NCBI GenBank assembly: GCA_017515345.1
Contig: JAFWFZ010000028.1
Coordinates: 1-64,000, forward strand
Direction of reading: 5' to 3'
DNA from: Oscillospiraceae bacterium
GTDB taxonomy: Bacteria; Bacillota; Clostridia; Oscillospirales; Oscillospiraceae
Length of the DNA: 64,000 nt
In this document: positions 45,385 through 53,192 of the stretch, piece by piece
Numbering within the stretch: the stretch's first letter is position 1
Layout: each line of letters begins with the position of its first letter
Made by a program: the position numbers and the translations under genes
The notes under the pieces: generated by a model
What the model saw: only the letters and a program-made list of their open reading frames with translations
What the model was told of the DNA's origin: nothing
Database searches by the model: none

Positions 45385-45921
45385 TTATGAGCGGTGGAAC
45401 AGGTTGGAGAGGGTGTTCACCGCGTTCTCCAGCTTTTCCGCCACGGTGCCCAGGGACTGGACCAGGCTGTTCAGCGAATCCGTATCCACCTTGGAGAGGT
45501 TGTTTGCCGCTTCCTTCAGGGAGGCGGCGGTGCTGTTGAGGGTGTCCGTGTCGATCAGCGCCAGGGTGTCGGCGGCCTCCCGCAGGGAGGAGGCTGTTTG
45601 ATTCAGGGTGCCCACGTCCACGGCGGCCAGGGTATCGGCGGCCTCGCGGAGGGAGACGGCCGTTTCATTCAGGGTGCTCACGTCCACCGCGGCCAGGTTT
45701 TCCGCCGCTTCGGTGAGGGCGGCTACCGCGTCGTTGACGCTGTCCATCTCCAGGGACTCCACCTCGGTCTGGAGGGTGGAGATGCTGCGATGGATCGTGG
45801 AAAACTCCGCGGCAACGAAGATGCCCGCTATCAGCAGGATCACCAGGATCGCGGCGAGGATGGCGGTCTGCATCTTCATGAGCTTCATTCTCGGGTCGTT
45901 TTTCAGTTGAGCGGCGTCCAT
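45385..45921 (-). CDS. membrane-anchored coiled-coil protein with 22-residue repeats
   Basis: A 178-residue protein with a short cytosolic start, one membrane helix (~19-39) and then five tandem 22-residue repeats from ~62 to ~171 built on L-N-x-T-A-x-S-L-R-E-A-A-D-T-L. A 22-residue period equals two hendecads and predicts a long, nearly straight coiled-coil rod outside the cell, resembling the rod parts of chemoreceptors. Start ATG 45921 follows AGGAGG. It shares its promoter with the broken metalloprotease gene. Function unknown. Confidence 0.75.
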   Translation of the reverse strand: MDAAQLKNDPRMKLMKMQTAILAAILVILLIAGIFVAAEFSTIHRSISTLQTEVESLEMDSVNDAVAALTEAAENLAAVDVSTLNETAVSLREAADTLAAVDVGTLNQTASSLREAADTLALIDTDTLNSTAASLKEAANNLSKVDTDSLNSLVQSLGTVAEKLENAVNTLSNLFHRS

Positions 45922-45949
45922 GGCTGACCTCCTTATCGTTCCTGTTTCG

Positions 45950-45978
45950 ATTATATTCGGCAGCAGAGGACGTGTCAA
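45950..45978 (-). promoter_or_regulatory. consensus sigma-A promoter of the coiled-coil gene
   Basis: TTGACA (45973-45978), 17 bp and TATAAT (45950-45955) on the minus strand. Confidence 0.85.
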
Positions 45979-46001
45979 CCTTCGCGGAGTCCCGGCGCTT
46001 G

Positions 46002-46030
46002 TTGACAAGACAGGGACTGCATGCTAAAAT
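46002..46030 (+). promoter_or_regulatory. sigma-A promoter of guaA
   Basis: TTGACA (46002-46007), 17 bp and TAAAAT (46025-46030). The 30-nt leader leaves no room for a purine riboswitch. Confidence 0.8.
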
Positions 46031-46060
46031 CACGGAAAAAATGACAGGCGGTGTCAGAAA

Positions 46061-47587
46061 ATGTCAAATCAGATCGTGGTCGTGCTGGATTTCGGCGGCC
46101 AGTACAAGGAGCTGATCGCCCGCCGGGTGCGGGAGTGCGGCGTATGCTCGGTGATCCTGCCGGGGAACCTGCCGCTGGAGGAGCTGCGGGCGCGCTCGCC
46201 CATCGGCGTCATCCTCACCGGAGGACCGGACAGCGTATACCGGGACGGCGCGCCCCGGTGCGACCCGGCGCTGTTTGAGCTGGGCGTGCCGGTGCTGGGC
46301 ATCTGCTACGGACTCCAGCTCATGACGTATACCCTGGGCGGTGAGGTCACCCCCTGCGCCGTCAGCGAGTACGGCAGGACGGAGATGACGGTAAAGAAGT
46401 CCTGCGCGCTGTTCCGCGGCCTTGCGGAACAGCAGATCGGCCTCATGAGCCACACGGATCAGGTGAGCCGCCTGCCGGAGGGGTTTATCTCCGCCGCCTC
46501 CACGAAAAACTGCCCCAACGCCGCCATCGCCTGCCAGGAGCGGAAGCTCTACGGCGTGCAGTTCCACCCGGAGGTGGAGAACACGCCCAACGGCACCGAG
46601 ATGATCCGCAATTTCCTCTACCGCGTCTGCGGCGCGGCGGGGGACTACAGCATGGAGGATTATGAGCAGCGGATGATCGCGCAGATCCGGGAGCAGGTGG
46701 GGGAGGAGCACGTGCTGCTGGGTCTTTCCGGCGGGGTGGATTCCTCCGTCTGCGCGGCGCTGCTGGCCAAGGCGCTCCCCGGCCGCGTCCATGCCATTTT
46801 CGTGGATCACGGGCTTATGCGGAAAAACGAGGGGGACGAGGTGGAGGCCGCCTTCAGCGGACGGGAGCTGGACTTCATCCGGGTGAACGCGGAGGAGCGG
46901 TTTTTGAATAAGCTCCGGGGCGTCACGGAGCCGGAGCGGAAGCGCAAGCTCATCGGCGAGGAATTCGTCCGGGTCTTCGAGGAGGAATCGCGCCGCCTGG
47001 GCACGATCCGCTTCCTGGCCCAGGGCACCATCTACCCTGACGTGATCGAATCCGGCGCTTGGAACTCCGCCGCCATCAAGAGCCACCACAACGTGGGCGG
47101 ACTGCCGAAGGACATGAGCTTCACCGGTCTGGTGGAGCCCCTGCGGGACCTGTTCAAGGACGAGGTCCGCGCCCTTGGCCGCCAGCTCGGCCTGAGCAGG
47201 CGCTTTGTGGATCGGCAGCCCTTCCCCGGGCCCGGCCTCGCCGTGCGGGTCATCGGGGAAGTGACAAAGGAGAAGCTGGACATCCTCCGGGAGGCGGACG
47301 CCATCTTCCGGGAGGAGATGCGCCGCTCCCGGTGCCGGGCGGACCAGTATTTCGCCGTGCTTACCGACACCCGCTCCGTGGGCGTCATGGGTGATTTCCG
47401 CACCTACGGCTGGACCGTCGCCCTCCGGGCCGTGAAGACCACGGACTTCATGACCTGTGAATACGCCCGGCTGAGCCACTCGCTTCTGGGACGCACCGCC
47501 TCCCGTATCGTGAACGAGGTGAGGGGCGTCAGCCGCGTGGTCTACGACGTGACCGGCAAACCCCCCGCTACCATCGAGTGGGAGTGA
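46061..47587 (+). CDS. guaA: GMP synthase (glutamine-hydrolysing)
   Basis: A 508-residue enzyme that converts XMP to GMP with ATP and glutamine. The class I amidotransferase domain has C82 in G-I-C-Y-G, H169 and E171 in H-P-E. The ATP pyrophosphatase domain starts with the P-loop S-G-G-V-D-S-S at 223-229, and the dimerisation domain ends K-P-P-A-T-I-E-W-E, the family's hallmark end. It is alone on its transcript. The ribosome site before the ATG is weak. Confidence 0.97.
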   Translation: MSNQIVVVLDFGGQYKELIARRVRECGVCSVILPGNLPLEELRARSPIGVILTGGPDSVYRDGAPRCDPALFELGVPVLGICYGLQLMTYTLGGEVTPCAVSEYGRTEMTVKKSCALFRGLAEQQIGLMSHTDQVSRLPEGFISAASTKNCPNAAIACQERKLYGVQFHPEVENTPNGTEMIRNFLYRVCGAAGDYSMEDYEQRMIAQIREQVGEEHVLLGLSGGVDSSVCAALLAKALPGRVHAIFVDHGLMRKNEGDEVEAAFSGRELDFIRVNAEERFLNKLRGVTEPERKRKLIGEEFVRVFEEESRRLGTIRFLAQGTIYPDVIESGAWNSAAIKSHHNVGGLPKDMSFTGLVEPLRDLFKDEVRALGRQLGLSRRFVDRQPFPGPGLAVRVIGEVTKEKLDILREADAIFREEMRRSRCRADQYFAVLTDTRSVGVMGDFRTYGWTVALRAVKTTDFMTCEYARLSHSLLGRTASRIVNEVRGVSRVVYDVTGKPPATIEWE

Positions 47588-47607
47588 ATGCCCATAGCGA
47601 CCTGATT

Positions 47608-47641
47608 AGAGCCGAACGATCTCCGGATCGTTCGGCTCTTG
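47608..47641 (+). terminator. terminator of guaA
   Basis: A 14-bp perfect stem (47608-47621 with 47626-47639) with a TCCG loop; the T-run is short and interrupted (TTGCGGATTTTT). Confidence 0.8.
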
Positions 47642-47711
47642 CGGATTTTTATGGGAGTTCCGAGAGAAGCGGGACCCGCGAAGCCGGGCAGGGCGTTTCA
47701 CAGATCCGGTG

Positions 47712-47740
47712 TTGATTCCTATGGCGGATTCCCCTATAAT
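47712..47740 (+). promoter_or_regulatory. sigma-A promoter of the aldo/keto reductase gene
   Basis: TTGATT (47712-47717), 17 bp and TATAAT (47735-47740). Confidence 0.78.
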
Positions 47741-47773
47741 AGAGGCCAGAAAAAACGAATAAGGAGGCATCGT

Positions 47774-48952
47774 ATGTATTACAGGGAAATCGCGGGCGTG
47801 AAGGTCTCCGCCCTGGGCATGGGCAATATGCGGCTCCCTACCCTCGAGGGGCAGGACAACAAGATCGTATATGACAAGGCGCAGGAGATCATCGACTACG
47901 CCATGAGCCACGGGATCAACTACTACGACACGGCCTACCGCTATCACGGCGGCGAATCCGAGCGATTCATCGGCCAGGCGCTGAAAAAGTATCCCCGGGA
48001 CAGCTTTTTGCTGGCCAGCAAGTTCCCCGGCCACATGATGGTCAAGAAGGAAAACGGCGTCGTTGGCTTCACCAGCGGCCTCGCCGGATGGCCGGACAAC
48101 ACGGTGGCGGGCGTCTTCGCGGAGCAGCTCGAAAAGTGCCAGGTGGATTATTTCGACTTCTATCTTCTGCACAATGTCAGCGAAAATTCCCTCGGCATCT
48201 ACGACGATCCCGAGCTGCAGGTGGTGGAATTCGTGAAGCGGATGAAGGCGGAGGGGAAGGTCCGACACCTGGGCTTCAGCTCCCACGCCTCCTCAGCGGC
48301 CACCATCGACGACTTCCTCACAAGGCATGAGGGGGTCTTTGACTTCGTGCAGATCCAGCTCAACTATCTGGACTGGACGCTGCAGGACGCCAGAGGCAAG
48401 TATGAGGCCATCACGAAGCACGGCGTGAAGGTGGTGGTCATGGAGGGAGTGCGCGGCGGCAGGCTGGCAAAGCTCCCCGAGGAGCAGATGGCAAAGCTCC
48501 GGGCGCTGCGGCCGGAGGATTCCGCAGCCCGATGGGCGCTGCGCTGGCTCCAGGGACTGCCGGAGGCGGCGGTGGTGCTGTCCGGCATGACTACGCTGGA
48601 GCAAATCAAAGAGAACGTCGAGACCTTTGCCGCCCCCGATCCGCTGGACGAGGAGGAGAAGGCATTGTTGGCGGAGGTAGCGGACATCATGCTGGACCTG
48701 GTGCCCTGCACCGGCTGCCGCTACTGTACCGAGGGCTGCCCCGTGGGGCTGGAGATCCCGAAGATCATCGCGGCCTACAACGGTGTGAAAAACGGCGATT
48801 TCATGTCCATCTACGATCCGGACAAAGTCCCTGATATGGATCCCCGGCGCTGCGTGGGCTGCGGCGCCTGCAGCCGCATCTGCCCTCAGGGGATCGAGGT
48901 CCCGGCCATCATGGACAAGCTCCCGGAGATGCTGAGACCCCCGCGCTTCTGA
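47774..48952 (+). CDS. aldo/keto reductase fused to a 2x[4Fe-4S] ferredoxin domain
   Basis: A 392-residue protein. Residues 1-300 form the AKR barrel with D52, Y56, K83 and a histidine in Y-L-L-H of the catalytic tetrad. The tail has two ferredoxin motifs, C312-x2-C-x2-C-x3-C-P and C360-x2-C-x2-C-x3-C-P. Such fusions are typical of anaerobes and may pass electrons between ferredoxin and the substrate. AAGGAGG precedes the ATG. The ene-reductase gene follows after 44 bp and is probably on the same transcript. Confidence 0.9.
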   Translation: MYYREIAGVKVSALGMGNMRLPTLEGQDNKIVYDKAQEIIDYAMSHGINYYDTAYRYHGGESERFIGQALKKYPRDSFLLASKFPGHMMVKKENGVVGFTSGLAGWPDNTVAGVFAEQLEKCQVDYFDFYLLHNVSENSLGIYDDPELQVVEFVKRMKAEGKVRHLGFSSHASSAATIDDFLTRHEGVFDFVQIQLNYLDWTLQDARGKYEAITKHGVKVVVMEGVRGGRLAKLPEEQMAKLRALRPEDSAARWALRWLQGLPEAAVVLSGMTTLEQIKENVETFAAPDPLDEEEKALLAEVADIMLDLVPCTGCRYCTEGCPVGLEIPKIIAAYNGVKNGDFMSIYDPDKVPDMDPRRCVGCGACSRICPQGIEVPAIMDKLPEMLRPPRF

Positions 48953-48996
48953 CCGCCCGGAGCAATCATCCCACAACTTGAAAAAGGAGTGTAATT

Positions 48997-50952
48997 ATGA
49001 GCGTTTTGAAGTTTCCCCATCTTTTTGAGCCGCTGATCATCGGAAACACCGTTTTCAGGAACCGCATCTTCGCCTCGCCCCAGGGCTCCTCCTATCTGGA
49101 GGTGGAGCAGCTCCCCACGCCGGAGGTCACGGTCTATTACGAGCGGAAGGCCATCGGCGGCGCCGCCACCACCTGCATGGGCGTGCGCAGCGTGGACCCG
49201 GTCTCCGGCCTGAACTTCGGGGACAACGTGATCCCGCTCAGGAACAACCGGGGCATCGCCTGGTTCAGCTATTATACGAACGCCATCAGCCGCCACGGTG
49301 CCGTTCCCTCCATCGAGCTGCAGCACAGCGGCGCCTTCTCCCAGCAGTCCGCCAGGGCGGGGCATCCCATCTACGGGCCGGTGGAAGGCGACTATGACGG
49401 CTTCCACGTGCTCCCCATGACGGAGGAGCAGATCGTATCCACCATCGACGCCTTTATCGAGCACGCCAAATGGGCGAAGCGCTGCGGCTTCGGCATGGTC
49501 ACCGTCCACGGGGGCCACGGCTGGCTGCTGGGCGAGTTTTTGTCCCCCCTGTTCAACACCCGCACGGACCGGTGGGGCGGCAGCATCGAGAACCGTGCCC
49601 GCCTCGCCCGCGAAATCTGCAAGGGCATCCACGAGAAGGTGCCTGGCCTGGTGGTCGAGCTGCGCATCTCCGGCGGCGAAGGCCTTGAGGACGGCTACGG
49701 CGTGGAGACCGGCATCGAGATCGCGAAATCGCTGGACGGCTATCCCGACATCATCCACGTCTCCGTGGGCCACGCCACCATCGACGATGCCTTCACCGTC
49801 ATGTGCCCGAGCATGTTCATGCCGGACGGCGTGAACGTGAAGTACGCCGCCGCCATCAAACCCCACATCAAATACAGCAAGGTGGGGACCGTGGGCGCGC
49901 TCTCCGACCCGGAGCTGATGGAGGAGATCATCTCCAGCGGAAAGGCGGACATCGTGAACATGGCCCGCGGCCTGATTGCTGATCCTGACCTCCCGCTGAA
50001 GGCGCGGACCGGCCACGAAAAGGACATCAACAAGTGCCTCCGGTGCAGCTACTGCTTCTCCCATCTTGTGACCACGGGCCAGTATGCCTGCGCCCTCAAT
50101 CCCGAGATCGGCCGCGAGCGCGAATATACCACGGAGCCCCTGAAGGTCACCCATCCGAAGAAGGTGCTTGTCCTGGGCGGCGGCATCGCGGGTATGCAGG
50201 CCGCGCTGACGGCGGCCGGGCGCGGACACGCCGTCACATTGGCCGAAAAGAGCGACCGCCTCGGCGGGATCCTGCTCTGCGAGGCGGAGGTGCCCTTCAA
50301 GCGCCACCTCCATGAGTACATCGAAAACCAGATCCGCCGAATCGAAGAGGCCGGGATCGAGGTGCTCCTGAATACGGCGCTGACCCCGGCGCAGGCGGAG
50401 GAGATGAAGCCCGACGCCATCATCGCGGCCATCGGCTCCGATCCCGTCGTTCCGCCGATCCCCGGCGTGGACGGCGAAAATGTGATGCAGGCCCAGTATG
50501 CCTACACCCATGCGGAGGAGCTGGACGGCAGGACCGTGATCCTGGGCGGCGGCCTGGTGGGCGTCGAGCTGGGCATCTTCCTGAAAAATCTGGGGAAGGA
50601 CGTGGCGGTGGTCGAGATGGCCGACAAGCTGAACTGCGGGGACAACATAGTCCACGAATGGGGCGTCATGGCAGAGATCAGGCGCAACGGCCTTGAGACC
50701 CACACGTCCACAAAGGCGCTGAAGATCGACGAAAAGGGCGTGACCTGCCAGGGCCCCGACGGCGAGGCGTTCTTCCCGGCGGATCACGTGGTCATCGCCG
50801 CCGGCATGAGGGGCCGCCAGAAGGAGGCGGCCGCGTTCGCCCAGGCGGCGCCCGTCTTCTACCAGGTCGGCGACTGCCTGGCCGCAGCGAACATCGCCGA
50901 GGCGAACCGTCTCGGGTTCAACGCCGCCATGGAGCTCGGCACCCGCTGGTAA
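48997..50952 (+). CDS. FMN/FAD/4Fe-4S ene-reductase, second member
   Basis: A 651-residue old-yellow-enzyme-type reductase with the same three-part plan as the gene at 3913: TIM barrel with H-G-G-H-G-W-L-L-G-E-F-L-S-P near residue 171, 4Fe-4S cysteines 347, 350, 353 and 365, and a FAD/NAD module opening with V-L-G-G-G-I-A-G near 393. Overall identity to the other copy looks low, so they likely have different substrates. Being downstream of a ferredoxin-like aldo/keto reductase suggests joint reduction of a carbonyl and an adjacent double bond, but this is inference. Confidence 0.88.
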   Translation: MSVLKFPHLFEPLIIGNTVFRNRIFASPQGSSYLEVEQLPTPEVTVYYERKAIGGAATTCMGVRSVDPVSGLNFGDNVIPLRNNRGIAWFSYYTNAISRHGAVPSIELQHSGAFSQQSARAGHPIYGPVEGDYDGFHVLPMTEEQIVSTIDAFIEHAKWAKRCGFGMVTVHGGHGWLLGEFLSPLFNTRTDRWGGSIENRARLAREICKGIHEKVPGLVVELRISGGEGLEDGYGVETGIEIAKSLDGYPDIIHVSVGHATIDDAFTVMCPSMFMPDGVNVKYAAAIKPHIKYSKVGTVGALSDPELMEEIISSGKADIVNMARGLIADPDLPLKARTGHEKDINKCLRCSYCFSHLVTTGQYACALNPEIGREREYTTEPLKVTHPKKVLVLGGGIAGMQAALTAAGRGHAVTLAEKSDRLGGILLCEAEVPFKRHLHEYIENQIRRIEEAGIEVLLNTALTPAQAEEMKPDAIIAAIGSDPVVPPIPGVDGENVMQAQYAYTHAEELDGRTVILGGGLVGVELGIFLKNLGKDVAVVEMADKLNCGDNIVHEWGVMAEIRRNGLETHTSTKALKIDEKGVTCQGPDGEAFFPADHVVIAAGMRGRQKEAAAFAQAAPVFYQVGDCLAAANIAEANRLGFNAAMELGTRW

Positions 50953-50957
50953 GAGCG

Positions 50958-50998
50958 TCAGATCGCAAACGCTGCTTCGGCCTGCGATTTGAGGGGAC
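50958..50998 (+). repeat. stop-codon-proximal repeat, copy B
   Basis: Starts 5 nt after the ene-reductase stop: TCAGATCGCAAACGCT, a short middle, then TGCGATTTGAGGGGACG. Similarity to copy C goes on for ~150 nt downstream (GCCGCGGCGTAA, GGTCGG, AAAACGAT blocks). Confidence 0.7.
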
Positions 50999-51056
50999 GG
51001 GGGAAACGGCTCGAGCTCCGTCGCATGCGCCGCGGCGTAAAGCGCGCCGCGCCCGG

Positions 51057-51239
51057 TCGGATCGGTGACGCGCGAGACTCGTCTGATAGCGTTTTTGCCG
51101 CTGCAAAAACGATGGGGTTTTGTTCGCTGAAAAATCACCGACCTCTGCAGGGATCTGTGGGAAGATTAACGCCCTTCGCCGCGTGCGGCGAAGGGCGTTT
51201 TGCATATTGGGAGGGCTCGACCCATCGGATCGGTGACGC
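51057..51239. repeat. 15-bp direct repeat
   Basis: TCGGATCGGTGACGC is found at 51057-51071 and again at 51225-51239, framing a hairpin in the gap before the CDF gene. Confidence 0.6.
51168..51202 (-). terminator. hairpin between convergent genes, probable terminator
   Basis: A 14-bp perfect stem (51168-51181 with 51186-51199) and CGTG loop. The flanking T-runs are short on both strands. Confidence 0.65.
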
Positions 51240-51247
51240 TGTTTTGC

Positions 51248-52387
51248 TTAATCCGCAACATCGACATCCGGCACGATGACGATCTCATAATCGGGATACA
51301 TCGCGGAGATCTCGCTGTACAAGACCGTCATTGCCTCTTTCCTGTCTATATCGAAACTGAGGACCACGTCAAAGCGAACGGTTTTCTTCTCTGTGTCTGC
51401 GTAAAAGCCGTGCATCTGCAGAGCCCAGTCGTGCGACAGAACCGCTTTTTGGATCGAGTTGCGCATTTGGGCCGCTTCCTCATCGGAAGTATTGAACGAA
51501 TATACACCGATGCCCGTCAGGATAATGCCGGTCCTCTGATAAACGTCAGCCTGAATCTTCCGCGTGATCCGGTCAACGTCGTCAACGTTCAGCGTGTCAG
51601 GCAGCTCAATATGGACCGAGCCGTAGTTCCTGTTTGGCCCGTAGTTGAAAAGTGTGACGTCATACGCGCCGAGCACGGCTTCCTCTTCACAGATGATCTT
51701 CTTTAATTCCATGCTCGTTTCCGCGTCCTCGCGCTTGCCGATAATGTCGTTCAGCGTTTCGATCATCATTTCTATACCGGCTTTGATGATGAACCCGGCG
51801 ATCACAACACCTACGTATGCTTCAAGCGAAATATCCCAGATCAGGAAAACGATCGCCGAGGCAAGGACGGAAGCGGAGAGGATCGCGTCGAAAAGCGCGT
51901 CCGAACCGGAAGCGACGAGAGCGCCGGAATTGACTTTTTTCCCCTGCCGCTTTACGTACATGCCGAGCAGCAGCTTCACGACGATAGCCACGGAGATGAT
52001 GATGATCGAAACCGTGCTGTAATCGGCCGCCTCCGGATGAATGATCTTCTTTATCGATTCCACAAGAGACGTGATACCGGCGTAAAGCACAAGCGCCGCG
52101 ACGATCATGGAGCTCAGGTATTCGATCCTGCCGTAACCGAGCGGATGCTTTTTATCCGGCTGCTTTGCGCCGAGCTTCGCGCCGATGATCGTCACGACCG
52201 ACGACAGTGCGTCAGACAGGTTGTTGACCGCGTCCAGGATCACGGCGATCGAATTCGAGATCAGTCCGACAAAGGCCTTGAAGCCGACCAGGAGCAGATT
52301 TGTCACGATGCCGATGATGCTCGTTTTTACGATCGCTTTTTCGCGGTTTGCCGTAAGAACGGCCATATCGATGCTTTTTTCCTGCAT
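51248..52387 (-). CDS. cation diffusion facilitator family transporter
   Basis: A 379-residue CDF protein with six membrane segments (~20-210) and a long C-terminal domain. The metal site in TM2 is N55-x3-D59 (V-N-N-L-S-D) and in TM5 D163-x3-D167 (S-D-A-L-F-D). Asn instead of His in TM2 is the pattern of manganese-exporting members rather than zinc ones. ATG 52387 follows GAGGAA. The gene uses more A/T than its neighbours, a hint of separate origin. It exports a divalent cation in exchange for protons; Mn(II) is the best guess. Confidence 0.88.
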   Translation of the reverse strand: MQEKSIDMAVLTANREKAIVKTSIIGIVTNLLLVGFKAFVGLISNSIAVILDAVNNLSDALSSVVTIIGAKLGAKQPDKKHPLGYGRIEYLSSMIVAALVLYAGITSLVESIKKIIHPEAADYSTVSIIIISVAIVVKLLLGMYVKRQGKKVNSGALVASGSDALFDAILSASVLASAIVFLIWDISLEAYVGVVIAGFIIKAGIEMMIETLNDIIGKREDAETSMELKKIICEEEAVLGAYDVTLFNYGPNRNYGSVHIELPDTLNVDDVDRITRKIQADVYQRTGIILTGIGVYSFNTSDEEAAQMRNSIQKAVLSHDWALQMHGFYADTEKKTVRFDVVLSFDIDRKEAMTVLYSEISAMYPDYEIVIVPDVDVAD

Positions 52388-52465
52388 TGTATTCTTCCTC
52401 ACAAAACTCAATAATCCCTTGCGGCGCTGGACGGCCACGCCGGCTGTCCGAACCGCGGCGGCGCC

Positions 52466-52912
52466 CTATTCCGCCCAGTGCTTCAGGAGGGAGAGATACC
52501 CGTCGAAGCTCCTGCGCCGTTCCTCGTCGGAGAGCTGCTCCGGATTCGGCATGTGCGCCACCAGATAATCCAGCAGCGCGTCCTTGGAATCATAGGTGAA
52601 GAGCCCCTCCGCGTAGCACCATTTGCAGTAATCCTCATTGAAGGAGCCGTCCGGCTCCCGGCTGACATAGCCGTCCTCGCTGATGGGCATCCCGCAGCAC
52701 TGGCAGACAAGCTGCCTGGGGGAGCCGAGCAGGGTATTGATCGTAACGCCGAACTCCCGGGACAGCAGCTTCAGCGTTTCCGTATTGGGCTGGGTCTCGC
52801 CCGTTTCCCAGCGGCTGACCGCCTGCCTCGTCACCATGACCTTTTCCGCCAGCTGCGCCTGTGTCAGCCGGTGCTGCTCCCGCAGGCTTTTCAGGATCTC
52901 ACGGGTCTCCAT
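52466..52912 (-). CDS. XRE-type regulator with C-terminal zinc ribbon
   Basis: A 148-residue protein. Residues ~5-60 are a helix-turn-helix (L-T-Q-A-Q-L-A-E-K...R-Q-A-V-S-R-W-E-T-G). Residues ~70-140 hold C-Q-C-C-G-M-P and Y-C-K-W-C, the cysteine pairs of the zinc-ribbon-2 family. The combination suggests a small metal- or redox-sensing repressor. Two adjacent ATG codons are possible starts; GGAG fits the 52912 one. It lies ~80 bp before the CDF gene on the same strand and may control it. Confidence 0.82.
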   Translation of the reverse strand: METREILKSLREQHRLTQAQLAEKVMVTRQAVSRWETGETQPNTETLKLLSREFGVTINTLLGSPRQLVCQCCGMPISEDGYVSREPDGSFNEDYCKWCYAEGLFTYDSKDALLDYLVAHMPNPEQLSDEERRRSFDGYLSLLKHWAE

Positions 52913-53075
52913 CATGTCACTCCTGTCATTGTTGATGGCTGCATTATACCAGATTGGCGCGCTCCGGGCAAGCAACCCGTCGTTGCGCCGATGAAAAAGA
53001 TTTGAAAGCGCCGCCGGGACAGGGATTCCGTTTTCCGGGAAAAGCAACTTGATCAGGTCAAAAAAAAGCTACTAC

Positions 53076-53104
53076 TTGTAAACGGGGAGAAGGGACGATA
53101 CAAT
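53076..53104 (+). promoter_or_regulatory. sigma-A promoter of the surface phosphoesterase gene
   Basis: TTGTAA (53076-53081), 17 bp and TACAAT (53099-53104). Confidence 0.7.
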
Positions 53105-53192
53105 TAACCTGAGCCGTATGACGGCACGGGCGGCAAATGGTCGTCCTCCTGTGTGCGGTTCACTGTATCACTTTATTGAGGGAGGAGTATTC

